Counted from the first letter of the stretch, positions 1 through 6,878 are shown. The stretch is DNA of 13,355 nucleotides from Leptospiraceae bacterium UBA2033 (GCA_002333425.1 DDBL01000254.1:1-13355), one strand, 5' to 3'. The notes: a model not told the origin generated them from the sequence alone. A program made the numbers and translations.

Positions 1-126
1 ATCTCCAAGAAGCCTTACAATAAAAATTTTGTTTCAATTAATCCGATTTTTTTAAAAAAGAATTGAAAAAAATTAACATAGAGTTCGAAGTAACAACTAA
101 TAGCAAAGGCTTTTATTTCCGTTGTC

Positions 127-151
127 ACCCCCGAAATTTTCTGTCGGGGGT
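127..151. other. Perfect 8-bp hairpin, 9-nt loop
   Basis: ACCCCCGA at 127-134 pairs perfectly with TCGGGGGT at 144-151 around a 9-nt loop. It is the most GC-rich spot in an otherwise AT-rich stretch and lies 25 bp beyond the stop of the hepT remnant on the - strand. On neither strand is the stem followed directly by a clean T-run, so a classical Rho-independent terminator is not well supported. It could be a 3'-end stabilising hairpin or part of a dispersed repeat. Nothing else is recognisable in positions 1-126. Confidence 0.5.
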
Positions 152-175
152 CTATCGGACAAAGAAAGGGTAAAC

Positions 176-310
176 TTATTCGTTTTCGCCACTAAGTAAT
201 TTATCGAAAATAGATTGACATGCATATTTCAATTGAGGCAACTTATATTTCACCACGTTCCAAATAATTTCATCTTCAATGTTAAAATAGGCATGTACGT
301 TACGCGGCAT
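176..310 (-). pseudogene. HepT toxin remnant (C-terminal 44 codons)
   Basis: Read on the - strand, an ATG at 310-308 opens a 44-residue frame beginning MPRNVHAYFNIEDEIIW and ending at TAA 178-176. This matches the C-terminal part of HepT/DUF86 HEPN toxins, the RNases paired with MntA nucleotidyltransferases, where an RNV..H.YF block is followed by a conserved 'IW..V...LP.LK' helix. A full HepT has about 110-140 residues, so the N-terminal helices are missing. The catalytic motif is also short: families show R-X4-6-H-X-Y, whereas here only two residues separate R and H. It overlaps the end of the upstream mntA-like frame by 11 bp, as expected for an mntA-hepT operon after an internal deletion. 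I infer that it is a non-functional relic. Confidence 0.7.
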
Positions 311-545
311 ATTGAACCGTTTTTAGAATAGAATCTTTTAAGAAAGGCTTTATGCTTTTAGGAGTCACTAAATCAATTTTACGATGAAATATTTCTTCAA
401 AAAAATATTTCAATTCCATATAGTTATCAAATGTCTTTTTTCCTTCTTCAAATTCTACAAGGAAATCTATATCACTTTTTTCAGTTTGCCTATTATCCAC
501 AAAAGAGCCAAAAAGTCCGATTTTAGAAACTCCAAATTTTTTCAA
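300..545 (-). CDS. MntA-like minimal nucleotidyltransferase (antitoxin), probably decayed at its 5' end
   Basis: This encodes an 81-residue minimal nucleotidyltransferase of the MNT/MntA family. In intact systems MntA neutralises the HepT RNase by adding AMP groups to it. The signature GSX10DXD is present: G13-S14, ten residues, then D25-I-D27, followed by FLVEF. The 'FHRKIDLVTP' and 'FLKDSILK' segments are typical of the family C-terminus. The only in-frame start is TTG at 545-543. Homology-like coding continues upstream of it: codons 584-546 read KYNFEELLKHKEE, the usual N-terminal helix, but they have no ATG and follow a TAA at 587-585. So the original start appears lost. Partner loss (only a fragment of hepT remains at 176-310) supports decay. 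A shortened protein could still be made from TTG. Confidence 0.65.
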   Translation of the reverse strand: MKKFGVSKIGLFGSFVDNRQTEKSDIDFLVEFEEGKKTFDNYMELKYFFEEIFHRKIDLVTPKSIKPFLKDSILKTVQYAA

Positions 546-613
546 CTCTTCTTTGTGCTTTAACAGCTCTTCAAAATTGTATTTTTATTTAATAAACTCA
601 CCGTTCAAATCTA

Positions 614-660
614 GCTCTACTATGAGATTTGTCAAATGCATTCAGAGTAGGTGGTAGAGC
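614..660. other. 7-bp inverted repeat in the divergent intergenic region
   Basis: GCTCTAC at 614-620 is the exact reverse complement of GTAGAGC at 654-660, with 33 bp between the arms. It sits between the leftward mntA relic and the rightward LRR-ATPase gene, where an operator or promoter of the defence unit could lie. The arms are short, so chance is possible. I do not see a convincing -35/-10 pair; TAAAAT at 691-696 is a possible -10 only. Confidence 0.25.
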
Positions 661-701
661 GAATAGTGAGAAAAGAAATTCTGGATTGCATAAAATAGGG
701 A

Positions 702-3668
702 TTGTTACATTGTTTCCCTATTCCTATGAACAAGACGATTAGAGAAAAATTAGAAAAAGTTAGACTTAGGCAAACTAATTCAATTCAGTTAAGCTATGAG
801 TACGTTACTTATGAAATTTTTAATGAAATAAGCAAACTTTCACATTTAAGGGAATTAAAGCTTATCGGTTGTAATTTGACCGATATACCTGATTCTATTA
901 GCAATTTAGTTTACTTGGAAATTCTTGATATACAAGACTGGTCATTGGAAAAACTGCCTCTAGTAATTACAAAATTATATTCATTAAAAACCCTTAGTAT
1001 AAGAGGCAATCAATATTTGAAAACATTACCAGATGAATTAGCAAACCTCACTGAATTAGAAATGCTAGATATTTCAGATACAGGATTTGAAGTAATTCCA
1101 AATGTTTTGTCCAGCTTAGAAAAGTTGAAGATTTTAAAGTTGTCCTATACCTATGCAAAGAATTATTCAATACTAAAAAAAATAGAAACTTTGGAAGAAC
1201 TGTATTTATTTAATAATGTAAATCCAGAATTAATTAGTCAAATTTCTGTTTTGAAAAATCTAAAAATTTTGAGTTTAGCATGTAATAGTGAATATCCTGA
1301 TCCAGATTATTACTTGGAAAATTTTCCTGATAAACTTTTTGATTTAATAAATTTAGAAAAACTTGATTTATCGAACAATAGAATATCCAGTTTACCAAGT
1401 GAAGTTAAAAAATTAAATAAACTAAAGGAAATTGATTTTCAAGGAAATAATTTTAATTTATTTCCAGTTCAACTTCTGGAATTAATAAACTTAGAAAAGA
1501 TTGATTTTTCAAACAATAATTTATCTGATCTTCCGAGTGGTATCAATAAACTTAAAAGTTTATTCTCAATTAATTTAGCGGGAAATGGATTTACTCAGTT
1601 TCCAAGAAGAATTTGTGAGCTAGATAACTTGGAAAAGATAAATTTATCACAAAACCCTCTAACGCAAACAGCAATGTTATTCTTCTATAACCTTTTAGAT
1701 AAGAATTTTCTTGCTTTTTTCAAGTCTGAGAACACCAGAATTGACGCAAGTATATTGAATTTTGAAAGTCTTGGTTTTAAAGTTTTTTTTGGGGAAAATT
1801 TTGCATACCTACATGGAGAAAGTATAGAAAATGAAGTATTTATTGAATTTCAAAATTATTCGAATCAATATGATGAAATAGGCGATTTTCATGAAGAAGA
1901 AACTTTTTTCTATATTCATATTTTAGGTAATGAGGATACTCGAAAATATACTCTTAAAAAAATCTGTAAAAGGATTGATGAATGGCTTCATAAACAAGGG
2001 AACCATCCTAAAATAGCAAAGTTTTCAAGGAGTTTCCGTTTTCGTACGAAAGATATAAATCAAAATGGACATATTTTGATTGAGTATGAAATGTTAATAG
2101 AACTTGGAAAAGCTAGGAAGGATATGTATTTTCATAGTCATTCTAAAAAAAATATTCCAGTAAAAGATTTGTTAGAATACATTGGCATCGATGAGAATGA
2201 CTTAAAGCAATTAAGAGAGAAAAAGGAATGGAAAGGCACCTCTTTCCTTACTAAAATTAAAATAGAGAACTTCAAATTATTTAATCATTTAGAATTTACA
2301 CTATCGGAGCATTTCAATATTATCCTCGGACGAAATGGACTTGGTAAAACTTCTATATTGCAAGCAGTTGCTTTTGGGCTTTTACCTTTAAACAATGTAG
2401 ATAAATCAAATAACTTTGAAGATTATATTCAGTTTCAAAAGAATAAATCGGAAGTATTATTATCTTGGGGAGAGGAACACAAAAAGGCTTATATTTTTAA
2501 AAACGAACTCAATGAAGAGGAATATATTAATTTTCCGCAGAAATTAATTCTTGCGTATGGCGTGAACTTAAATACAAATCCAGAATTAGATAATTCTGAA
2601 ATTGTAGGCAAAATTCTTTACGGCGATGCTTTGCCATATTCTACAAAATCTATATTTATTGATTATTCAACAAATTTCCATGACCCGTTAATTATTTTAG
2701 AAAAGCTTGCTTTAGAAAGAAATGAAGTAAACGGTAATACAATTGATAGTATAATACAATTACTCGGAAGCACTTTAAATAATTATTTAGAATTAATTGA
2801 AGAATCAGGCGGAATTCAACTTGAAGGGAATGCAATAAATTTTTATTCTAAGAAGAATTTGAATACGGGTAAATATGGAAAGATGGATCCGACAAGAGGT
2901 GGACGCGTTGGTCAGGTTCCGCTTCCTAACAAAGCAAGAGGTGGACGTGTTGTTCCTATTTCGCTTCCTAACAAGGCAAGAGGCGGAAGACTACAAGGTG
3001 TAAATTCATCAAAAGAAACTAATTTTTATTTTGTTGATATCAATGGTAACCAATTAAAAACTCGCCACCTCAGTGAAGGCTATCGAGATCATATTCTATT
3101 AGTCACAGATATACTCATACGAATCCTCGCTGCACGAAATGAAATCTTTGGAAAAGATGAAGTTGAAGTCACTGAATCTTTCTTCAAAGAGGTTAATGGT
3201 GTTATCCTCATAGATGAGTTTGATCGACACCTTCACCCTGTTTGGCAAAGAAAACTTCTTTCTAGGTTCAAAGAAGATTTTCCTAAGATGCAGTTTATAC
3301 TGACAACGCATAATCCATTTTCCGTGCAGTCAGCAGTTGGCGCGAATGCAATTGAATTAATTGTAGAAGATAAAACAATTAAAACTGTGAGCAAGGCAAT
3401 TGAAAGTAGAAATATACTCAGTATTATCCGAGAATATTTTACAAAAGATTTCTTCGATTACGAAACTCAAGAACAAATGAAACAGTTTTCCAAGTATCTA
3501 GATGAAATAGATGAGGGTAATACTGATTTAGCGTATAGTCAAGAATTTAAAAATCTAGTTGTATCTATATCTGAAAAGAGTGACGAATTGAAATCTATTA
3601 TTGGAAGTCAATTATTACAACTCAATGCTACTCTTAAAAAAATAAATCGCAAGGAATTTGAATTATGA
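702..3668 (+). CDS. LRR-domain protein fused to a PtuA-like ABC/RecF-type ATPase
   Basis: A 988-residue protein from TTG 702, or 980 from ATG 726; the ATG is as likely, and neither has a good ribosome site. Residues 45-330 hold about 12 leucine-rich repeats (LxxLxLxxNxLxxLP type), the class used as ligand sensors. Residues 335-512 form an unrecognised middle region. Residues 513-890 are a split SMC/RecF-like ATPase: Walker A GRNGLGKTS at 543-551, signature HLSEGYR at 789-795, Walker B VILIDEFD at 834-841, D-loop-like RHLHP, and switch LTTHNPF at 867-873. A helical tail ends the protein. Between Walker A and the signature sits a Gly/Arg-rich repeat (residues 731-764). The next gene is a PtuB-type HNH nuclease with ATGA overlap, so by analogy with Septu this is the NTP-driven sensor/scaffold of an anti-phage complex. 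No membrane segment or signal peptide is evident. The LRR fusion is not part of the PtuA I know. Confidence 0.85.
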   Translation: MLHCFPIPMNKTIREKLEKVRLRQTNSIQLSYEYVTYEIFNEISKLSHLRELKLIGCNLTDIPDSISNLVYLEILDIQDWSLEKLPLVITKLYSLKTLSIRGNQYLKTLPDELANLTELEMLDISDTGFEVIPNVLSSLEKLKILKLSYTYAKNYSILKKIETLEELYLFNNVNPELISQISVLKNLKILSLACNSEYPDPDYYLENFPDKLFDLINLEKLDLSNNRISSLPSEVKKLNKLKEIDFQGNNFNLFPVQLLELINLEKIDFSNNNLSDLPSGINKLKSLFSINLAGNGFTQFPRRICELDNLEKINLSQNPLTQTAMLFFYNLLDKNFLAFFKSENTRIDASILNFESLGFKVFFGENFAYLHGESIENEVFIEFQNYSNQYDEIGDFHEEETFFYIHILGNEDTRKYTLKKICKRIDEWLHKQGNHPKIAKFSRSFRFRTKDINQNGHILIEYEMLIELGKARKDMYFHSHSKKNIPVKDLLEYIGIDENDLKQLREKKEWKGTSFLTKIKIENFKLFNHLEFTLSEHFNIILGRNGLGKTSILQAVAFGLLPLNNVDKSNNFEDYIQFQKNKSEVLLSWGEEHKKAYIFKNELNEEEYINFPQKLILAYGVNLNTNPELDNSEIVGKILYGDALPYSTKSIFIDYSTNFHDPLIILEKLALERNEVNGNTIDSIIQLLGSTLNNYLELIEESGGIQLEGNAINFYSKKNLNTGKYGKMDPTRGGRVGQVPLPNKARGGRVVPISLPNKARGGRLQGVNSSKETNFYFVDINGNQLKTRHLSEGYRDHILLVTDILIRILAARNEIFGKDEVEVTESFFKEVNGVILIDEFDRHLHPVWQRKLLSRFKEDFPKMQFILTTHNPFSVQSAVGANAIELIVEDKTIKTVSKAIESRNILSIIREYFTKDFFDYETQEQMKQFSKYLDEIDEGNTDLAYSQEFKNLVVSISEKSDELKSIIGSQLLQLNATLKKINRKEFEL
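2893..2990 (+). repeat. In-frame 42-bp tandem repeat inside the ATPase gene
   Basis: Two units of 42 bp (2893-2934 and 2935-2976) are followed by a partial third starting at 2977. They share CAAGAGGTGGACG at the front and CGCTTCCTAACAA at the back. Translated, the unit is 14 residues of the form ARGGRVxxxxLPNK. Unit 1 is 23/42 G+C, clearly richer than the flanking gene. Because the period is a multiple of three, gain or loss of units keeps the frame. The repeat lies between the two halves of the ATPase, just before the LSEGYR signature. Confidence 0.9.
3651..3655 (+). promoter_or_regulatory. Ribosome binding site of the HNH gene
   Basis: AAGGA lies 9 nt before the ATG at 3665, inside the end of the ATPase gene. 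With the ATGA stop/start overlap it supports the 3665 start over the in-frame ATG at 3674 and indicates translational coupling. Confidence 0.6.
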
Positions 3669-4213
3669 TTCCTATGAAAAGGACAGCGGAACCTGAATTT
3701 TTAATTTCGGGAAAACAGAAATGGACGAATGACTTTATAAAGACAGGAATTATTAATTGGCACAATAGAGAATTGCTCCTGAAAGATTTAAAAGCCATGA
3801 CAAAAGACCATTGTGCTTTCTGCGATGATGTTTTGTCGCCTATAGGAAGTGCTGATCCAGAAATCGAACATTTTAAACCTAAAAGTAAATACAAAGATTT
3901 AGCATTCGACTGGGAAAATTTATATCCTATATGCAGGCATTGCAATGGAACTAAGAATGATATATTTGATGATCTGTTGTTAAGACCAGATGAATTAGGA
4001 TATCAATACAATAATTGGTTTCGTTTAGATCCAAATAGTTTTGAATTAAAACCTGTTAAAGCAGGGAATAAATATTGGAACCGAGCGGAAACTACAATAC
4101 GAATTTATGGATTTAACAAACCTGATAAGGTAGGACGAAGATCCTTTGTTTCTGCTGAACTAGCGGATAATAAATATTTGTCAAAGGATTTTCAACCTTT
4201 TAGATTTTTATAA
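3665..4213 (+). CDS. PtuB-like HNH endonuclease (TIGR02646 type)
   Basis: A 182-residue protein with the N-terminal 'MKRTAEPEF' style seen in the TIGR02646/PtuB family. The HNH zinc-nuclease core runs from C50-x2-C53 through EIEHFKPKS (66-74, catalytic His H69) and DWENL (82-86, N85) to C90-x2-C93 followed by N94 and K97. The second half ends with a family-like 'TIRIYGFN' helix and a terminal FRFL, so it looks complete. It starts in the stop codon of the LRR-ATPase gene (ATGA, 3665-3668), so the two are co-translated. In Septu systems PtuB is the effector nuclease, held by PtuA and released or activated on infection, cutting DNA. By analogy this is the effector arm of the unit, with the LRR-ATPase as sensor. 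No reverse transcriptase or ncRNA partner is seen nearby, unlike retron-Septu systems. Antisense frames here are shadows. Confidence 0.87.
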   Translation: MIPMKRTAEPEFLISGKQKWTNDFIKTGIINWHNRELLLKDLKAMTKDHCAFCDDVLSPIGSADPEIEHFKPKSKYKDLAFDWENLYPICRHCNGTKNDIFDDLLLRPDELGYQYNNWFRLDPNSFELKPVKAGNKYWNRAETTIRIYGFNKPDKVGRRSFVSAELADNKYLSKDFQPFRFL

Positions 4214-4298
4214 ATAGCTCTAACTTTCCGCGAATTAGATAGGGATTAATTTATTTAAGCGAACTTCTATTTGCAGATAACAGCCTAATGCCTCTTCG

Positions 4299-4622
4299 CT
4301 ATTCAGCTTCATAAATAGTTTTACCGGTTTGGCTAATTTGATAAAAAATGGAAAATTTCTTATCAGAAGTTTTTTGGAATTCTTCTTTTGAGGTTACGAT
4401 GCAATCTATTCCAGTTTTCAAATCTTTTGCAAGAGATAGAATCTGAATGGATGTAGCTCGCTTATTTACGTCGTGAGAAAATAAAACACAAATGTCAATA
4501 TCACTTTTAGAATCCGCAAGACCCCGTGCTTGCGAACCAAAGAGAATAATTTTTTCAGGATGAAATTATTCAATGATTCTTGTTTTTAAGATATTTAATT
4601 CATCGGAAACAATTGTTTGCAT
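4299..4622 (-). pseudogene. Minimal nucleotidyltransferase with in-frame stop
   Basis: On the - strand an ATG at 4622-4620 starts MQTIVSDELNILKTRIIE and is then stopped by TAA at 4568-4566 (codon 19). The same frame continues without a break as 'FHPEKIILFGSQARG', the SDIDICV block and a family-like C-terminal helix, ending at TAG 4301-4299. The active-site signature GSX10DXD is intact (GS, QARGLADSKS, DID). A change of one base in a Glu or Gln codon would give this TAA. The encoded family is the MNT-type nucleotidyltransferases, usually paired with HEPN toxins; no HEPN partner is seen on either side. Re-initiation after the stop would need a non-ATG codon. The rest of 4214-4783 holds no gene: only the short site candidates at 4649-4671 and 4725-4739. 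Confidence 0.8.
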
Positions 4623-4648
4623 TTTCTAACGCCTTCTCATCAATTTGT

Positions 4649-4671
4649 ATCAAAGTATTGATTTACGTCAA
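4649..4671. promoter_or_regulatory. Overlapping CRP/FNR-like inverted repeats
   Basis: ATCAA-AGTA-TTGAT (4649-4662) is a perfect inverted repeat, and its right arm is shared with TTGAT-TTAC-GTCAA (4658-4671). The second matches the known FNR-family consensus TTGAT-N4-ATCAA at 9 of 10 positions. It lies about 110 bp before the adenylate cyclase start and just behind the start of the leftward nucleotidyltransferase relic. Binding by a CRP/FNR-family regulator is inference; AT-rich DNA yields such matches by chance. Confidence 0.25.
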
Positions 4672-4724
4672 ATTATTTCTTAAAAATTGGAGCATTTTTC
4701 CTATTTTGTAGATTTTTTTATAAG

Positions 4725-4739
4725 AGCATAAATTATGCT
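4725..4739. promoter_or_regulatory. 15-bp palindrome upstream of the cyclase gene
   Basis: AGCATAA (4725-4731) and TTATGCT (4733-4739) are exact reverse complements around one central A. It ends 44 bp before the cyclase ATG, a position suited to an operator or to a hairpin in the leader. No clear -35/-10 pair could be assigned around it. Confidence 0.3.
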
Positions 4740-4783
4740 TCTAAAGGCTGTCTTTTTATAACTCAAAATAATTCAATTTTCCC

Positions 4784-6109
4784 ATGCAAGAAATTCAAAA
4801 CCAAATAAACAAAGAACAAGCATTTGCAAATAGAAAAAAAGCATTTGTTCCAAACCTTGCTCGTTTGTTTGCGAATTTAGCAGTATTATATTTCCTCCCG
4901 AATGATCTTTATTTTTTTAGAAATATAATACTGGTTAATTTAGTGTTTGCCGCTACATGGATGGGGTTAGAAATTCTATTTACTTTTAATTACAAAAAAT
5001 ATAAAGTATTACCTTATTTACCTGCTACTTCTGATTTAATTTCTACGTTTACTTTTATTTATTTAACAGGAAGCGGCAATTCGTTATTTTACGGAGTTAT
5101 AGTTTCCCTGATTGTGGTTAGTGCGTTGTTTTCCGCAGATAGTTATCAATCTATTTATATACTCACAACTTCTCTCTTATTCTATTTGCTTTTACTAATT
5201 GGACTTTATTTTAAAGTATACCCTTATGTAAATTTAATTGATTTTGGAAATACACAGGGGGCTTTTATTTATGTCTTTTCCTATTTGATTGTATTCATTA
5301 TTACAGTTGGACTTTATTTTTCTGTTCGCTCTATTGGAAAGGCTAACGTAGAGTTAAACGAAAAATTAAAAGAATTAATCCTTGTTGCAGACAATGAAAA
5401 GAATCGAAGTGAAAAACTTTTACTCAATATTTTACCTGTTGAAGTGGCAGATGAATTAAAGGATCGAGGTTTTGTTCAGCCTGTGTTGTATGAAAATGTA
5501 AGTATACTATTTACAGACTTTGAAGGGTTTACGAAAATTGCAGAGAACATGTCGCCCGAAGAATTAATCAAAACCCTAGATACAAGTTTTACTCAGTTCG
5601 ATAAAATCATAGAAAAATACAATTTAGAAAAATTGAAAACGATAGGCGATAGCTATATGTGTGCCGGAGGACTCCCTATCGAAAATAAAACTCATCCCGT
5701 CGATATCTGTCTAGCAGGTCTAGAATTGAAATTGCTAATGAGTCAAGTGAAAGATCTGCAAGTTTCTATGGGTTTACCTTTTTGGGAGCTAAGAATAGGT
5801 ATCCACTGTGGTTCGGTAATTGCTGGTGTGATTGGAGAAAAAAAATTCGCTTATGACATCTGGGGTGATGCAGTCAATACTGCAAGTAGATTAGAATCAA
5901 GTGGTGCCACAGGAGAAATTAATATTTCCCAATCAGTCTTTGATTTAGTGAAGACTTTTTTTATCTGCGAGCATCGAGGCAAAATTCCTGCAAAAAATAA
6001 AGGTGACGTGGATATGTATTTCTTGAAGCGGATAATACCGGAATTCTCATCTGATGAGTTGGGTGTGATTCCAAATGAAAAATTTTGGGAATTGTATAAA
6101 AAGCTATAA
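4784..6109 (+). CDS. Membrane-bound class III adenylate cyclase
   Basis: A 441-residue enzyme predicted to make cAMP from ATP at the inner membrane. Residues 22-182 contain about six hydrophobic segments. They are followed by a linker helix with the 'LLLNILPVEVADEL' cyclase-transducer motif (212-225) and the catalytic domain from about 235 to 415. Metal-binding aspartates are D245 (ILFTDFEGFT) and D289 (KTIGDSYM). The purine-selecting pair is K285 and D358 (YDIWG), the adenylate rather than guanylate pattern. Transition-state residues N365 and R369 (VNTASRLES) are present, so the site looks fully active as a homodimer. There is no HAMP, GAF or CHASE domain, so the membrane part itself may be the sensor. 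The ATG has no evident Shine-Dalgarno. The J-domain gene begins 18 bp later and is likely co-transcribed. Confidence 0.92.
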   Translation: MQEIQNQINKEQAFANRKKAFVPNLARLFANLAVLYFLPNDLYFFRNIILVNLVFAATWMGLEILFTFNYKKYKVLPYLPATSDLISTFTFIYLTGSGNSLFYGVIVSLIVVSALFSADSYQSIYILTTSLLFYLLLLIGLYFKVYPYVNLIDFGNTQGAFIYVFSYLIVFIITVGLYFSVRSIGKANVELNEKLKELILVADNEKNRSEKLLLNILPVEVADELKDRGFVQPVLYENVSILFTDFEGFTKIAENMSPEELIKTLDTSFTQFDKIIEKYNLEKLKTIGDSYMCAGGLPIENKTHPVDICLAGLELKLLMSQVKDLQVSMGLPFWELRIGIHCGSVIAGVIGEKKFAYDIWGDAVNTASRLESSGATGEINISQSVFDLVKTFFICEHRGKIPAKNKGDVDMYFLKRIIPEFSSDELGVIPNEKFWELYKKL

Positions 6110-6127
6110 TCTTCCGATACTTTAACT

Positions 6128-6790
6128 ATGCCACTCACAAAATTTCCTGATTACTATTCTGTGCTAAATCTTCCTTTTGGAAGTAGTCCTGATGTAATTA
6201 AAAAATACTACCGAGAGCTTGCAAAAATTTATCATCCCGATAATAAGGCTACGGGTCAAGTGGAGAAATTTCAGCATCTACTTGCGGCATACCAAGTGTT
6301 AACCGGAGAATTTCGCGAAGCTTACGATAAGGCATATCTTAAAAATCTATCTCTAAAGGCTAATTCTGATAAGGCGAAGAAAGAATTTTTACTTCCTCAA
6401 GAGCGGCTAATCTATACTACTTCGATGACTTTTCTAGCGAGACGCGGACTTCTCAGAGCAGGATTTCGTCGAAAGGACAGAACGAAATGCACCGGTATCA
6501 ATCACGACATTGATTTAATCATAACCAAAGCAGAAGCTACGAAAAAAATATTGGTAAAAATTCCACTAACAGTGCGTATCCTCTGTCCTGAGTGCCTTGG
6601 TTCCAATATATATTGTGAGTGCTGCAATGGGATTGGAACTTACAAAAGCACCCGTAGTTTGCAGATAACATTCGAGCCAAATCTCATCGTTCACAACCGC
6701 GTTTATGAATTTGAACTGAGCCGTTTTCGTCCTGATAAATTTATTCATTTTAAGAAAAAAAAACTGAGAGTTAGGATTGATATTAACTAA
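6128..6790 (+). CDS. DnaJ-like J-domain protein with a single zinc-motif pair
   Basis: A 220-residue protein. The J-domain occupies residues 8-70, with the HPD tripeptide at 36-38 that stimulates Hsp70 (DnaK) ATPase. Canonical DnaJ then has a Gly/Phe linker, four CxxCxGxG motifs and two substrate-binding barrels in about 370 residues. Here there is no Gly/Phe linker and only two cysteine motifs remain: CPECLGS at 153-159 and CECCNGIG at 163-170, enough for one zinc site. A short lysine-rich C-terminus follows. So it is not the housekeeping DnaJ but a specialised co-chaperone, which would recruit DnaK to a specific client. It lies 18 bp after the adenylate cyclase gene, without a visible Shine-Dalgarno, so it may be translated by coupling. 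Whether the cyclase is its client is open. Confidence 0.8.
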   Translation: MPLTKFPDYYSVLNLPFGSSPDVIKKYYRELAKIYHPDNKATGQVEKFQHLLAAYQVLTGEFREAYDKAYLKNLSLKANSDKAKKEFLLPQERLIYTTSMTFLARRGLLRAGFRRKDRTKCTGINHDIDLIITKAEATKKILVKIPLTVRILCPECLGSNIYCECCNGIGTYKSTRSLQITFEPNLIVHNRVYEFELSRFRPDKFIHFKKKKLRVRIDIN

Positions 6791-6878
6791 GCTCCTATGA
6801 ATACTTCTTGTCTCTATAGCATATTGCAAAATTCTGTTTAAATATATGCAGTAAAGCAGTTTACAGCGAGGCAATGAA

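Noticed and set aside
649..661. tRNA D-arm-like string (AGGTGGTAGAGCG)
   Set aside because: No matching acceptor, anticodon or T-arm could be found around it, so it is not a tRNA or a convincing tRNA fragment.
3634..3945. Antisense frame of 103 codons over the ATPase/HNH junction
   Set aside because: It covers strongly motif-supported genes on the + strand and has no motif or ribosome site of its own.
702..4213. Retron-Septu (Ec78-type) reading of the ATPase-HNH pair
   Set aside because: No reverse transcriptase motif and no msr/msd-like structure is seen next to the pair in this window.
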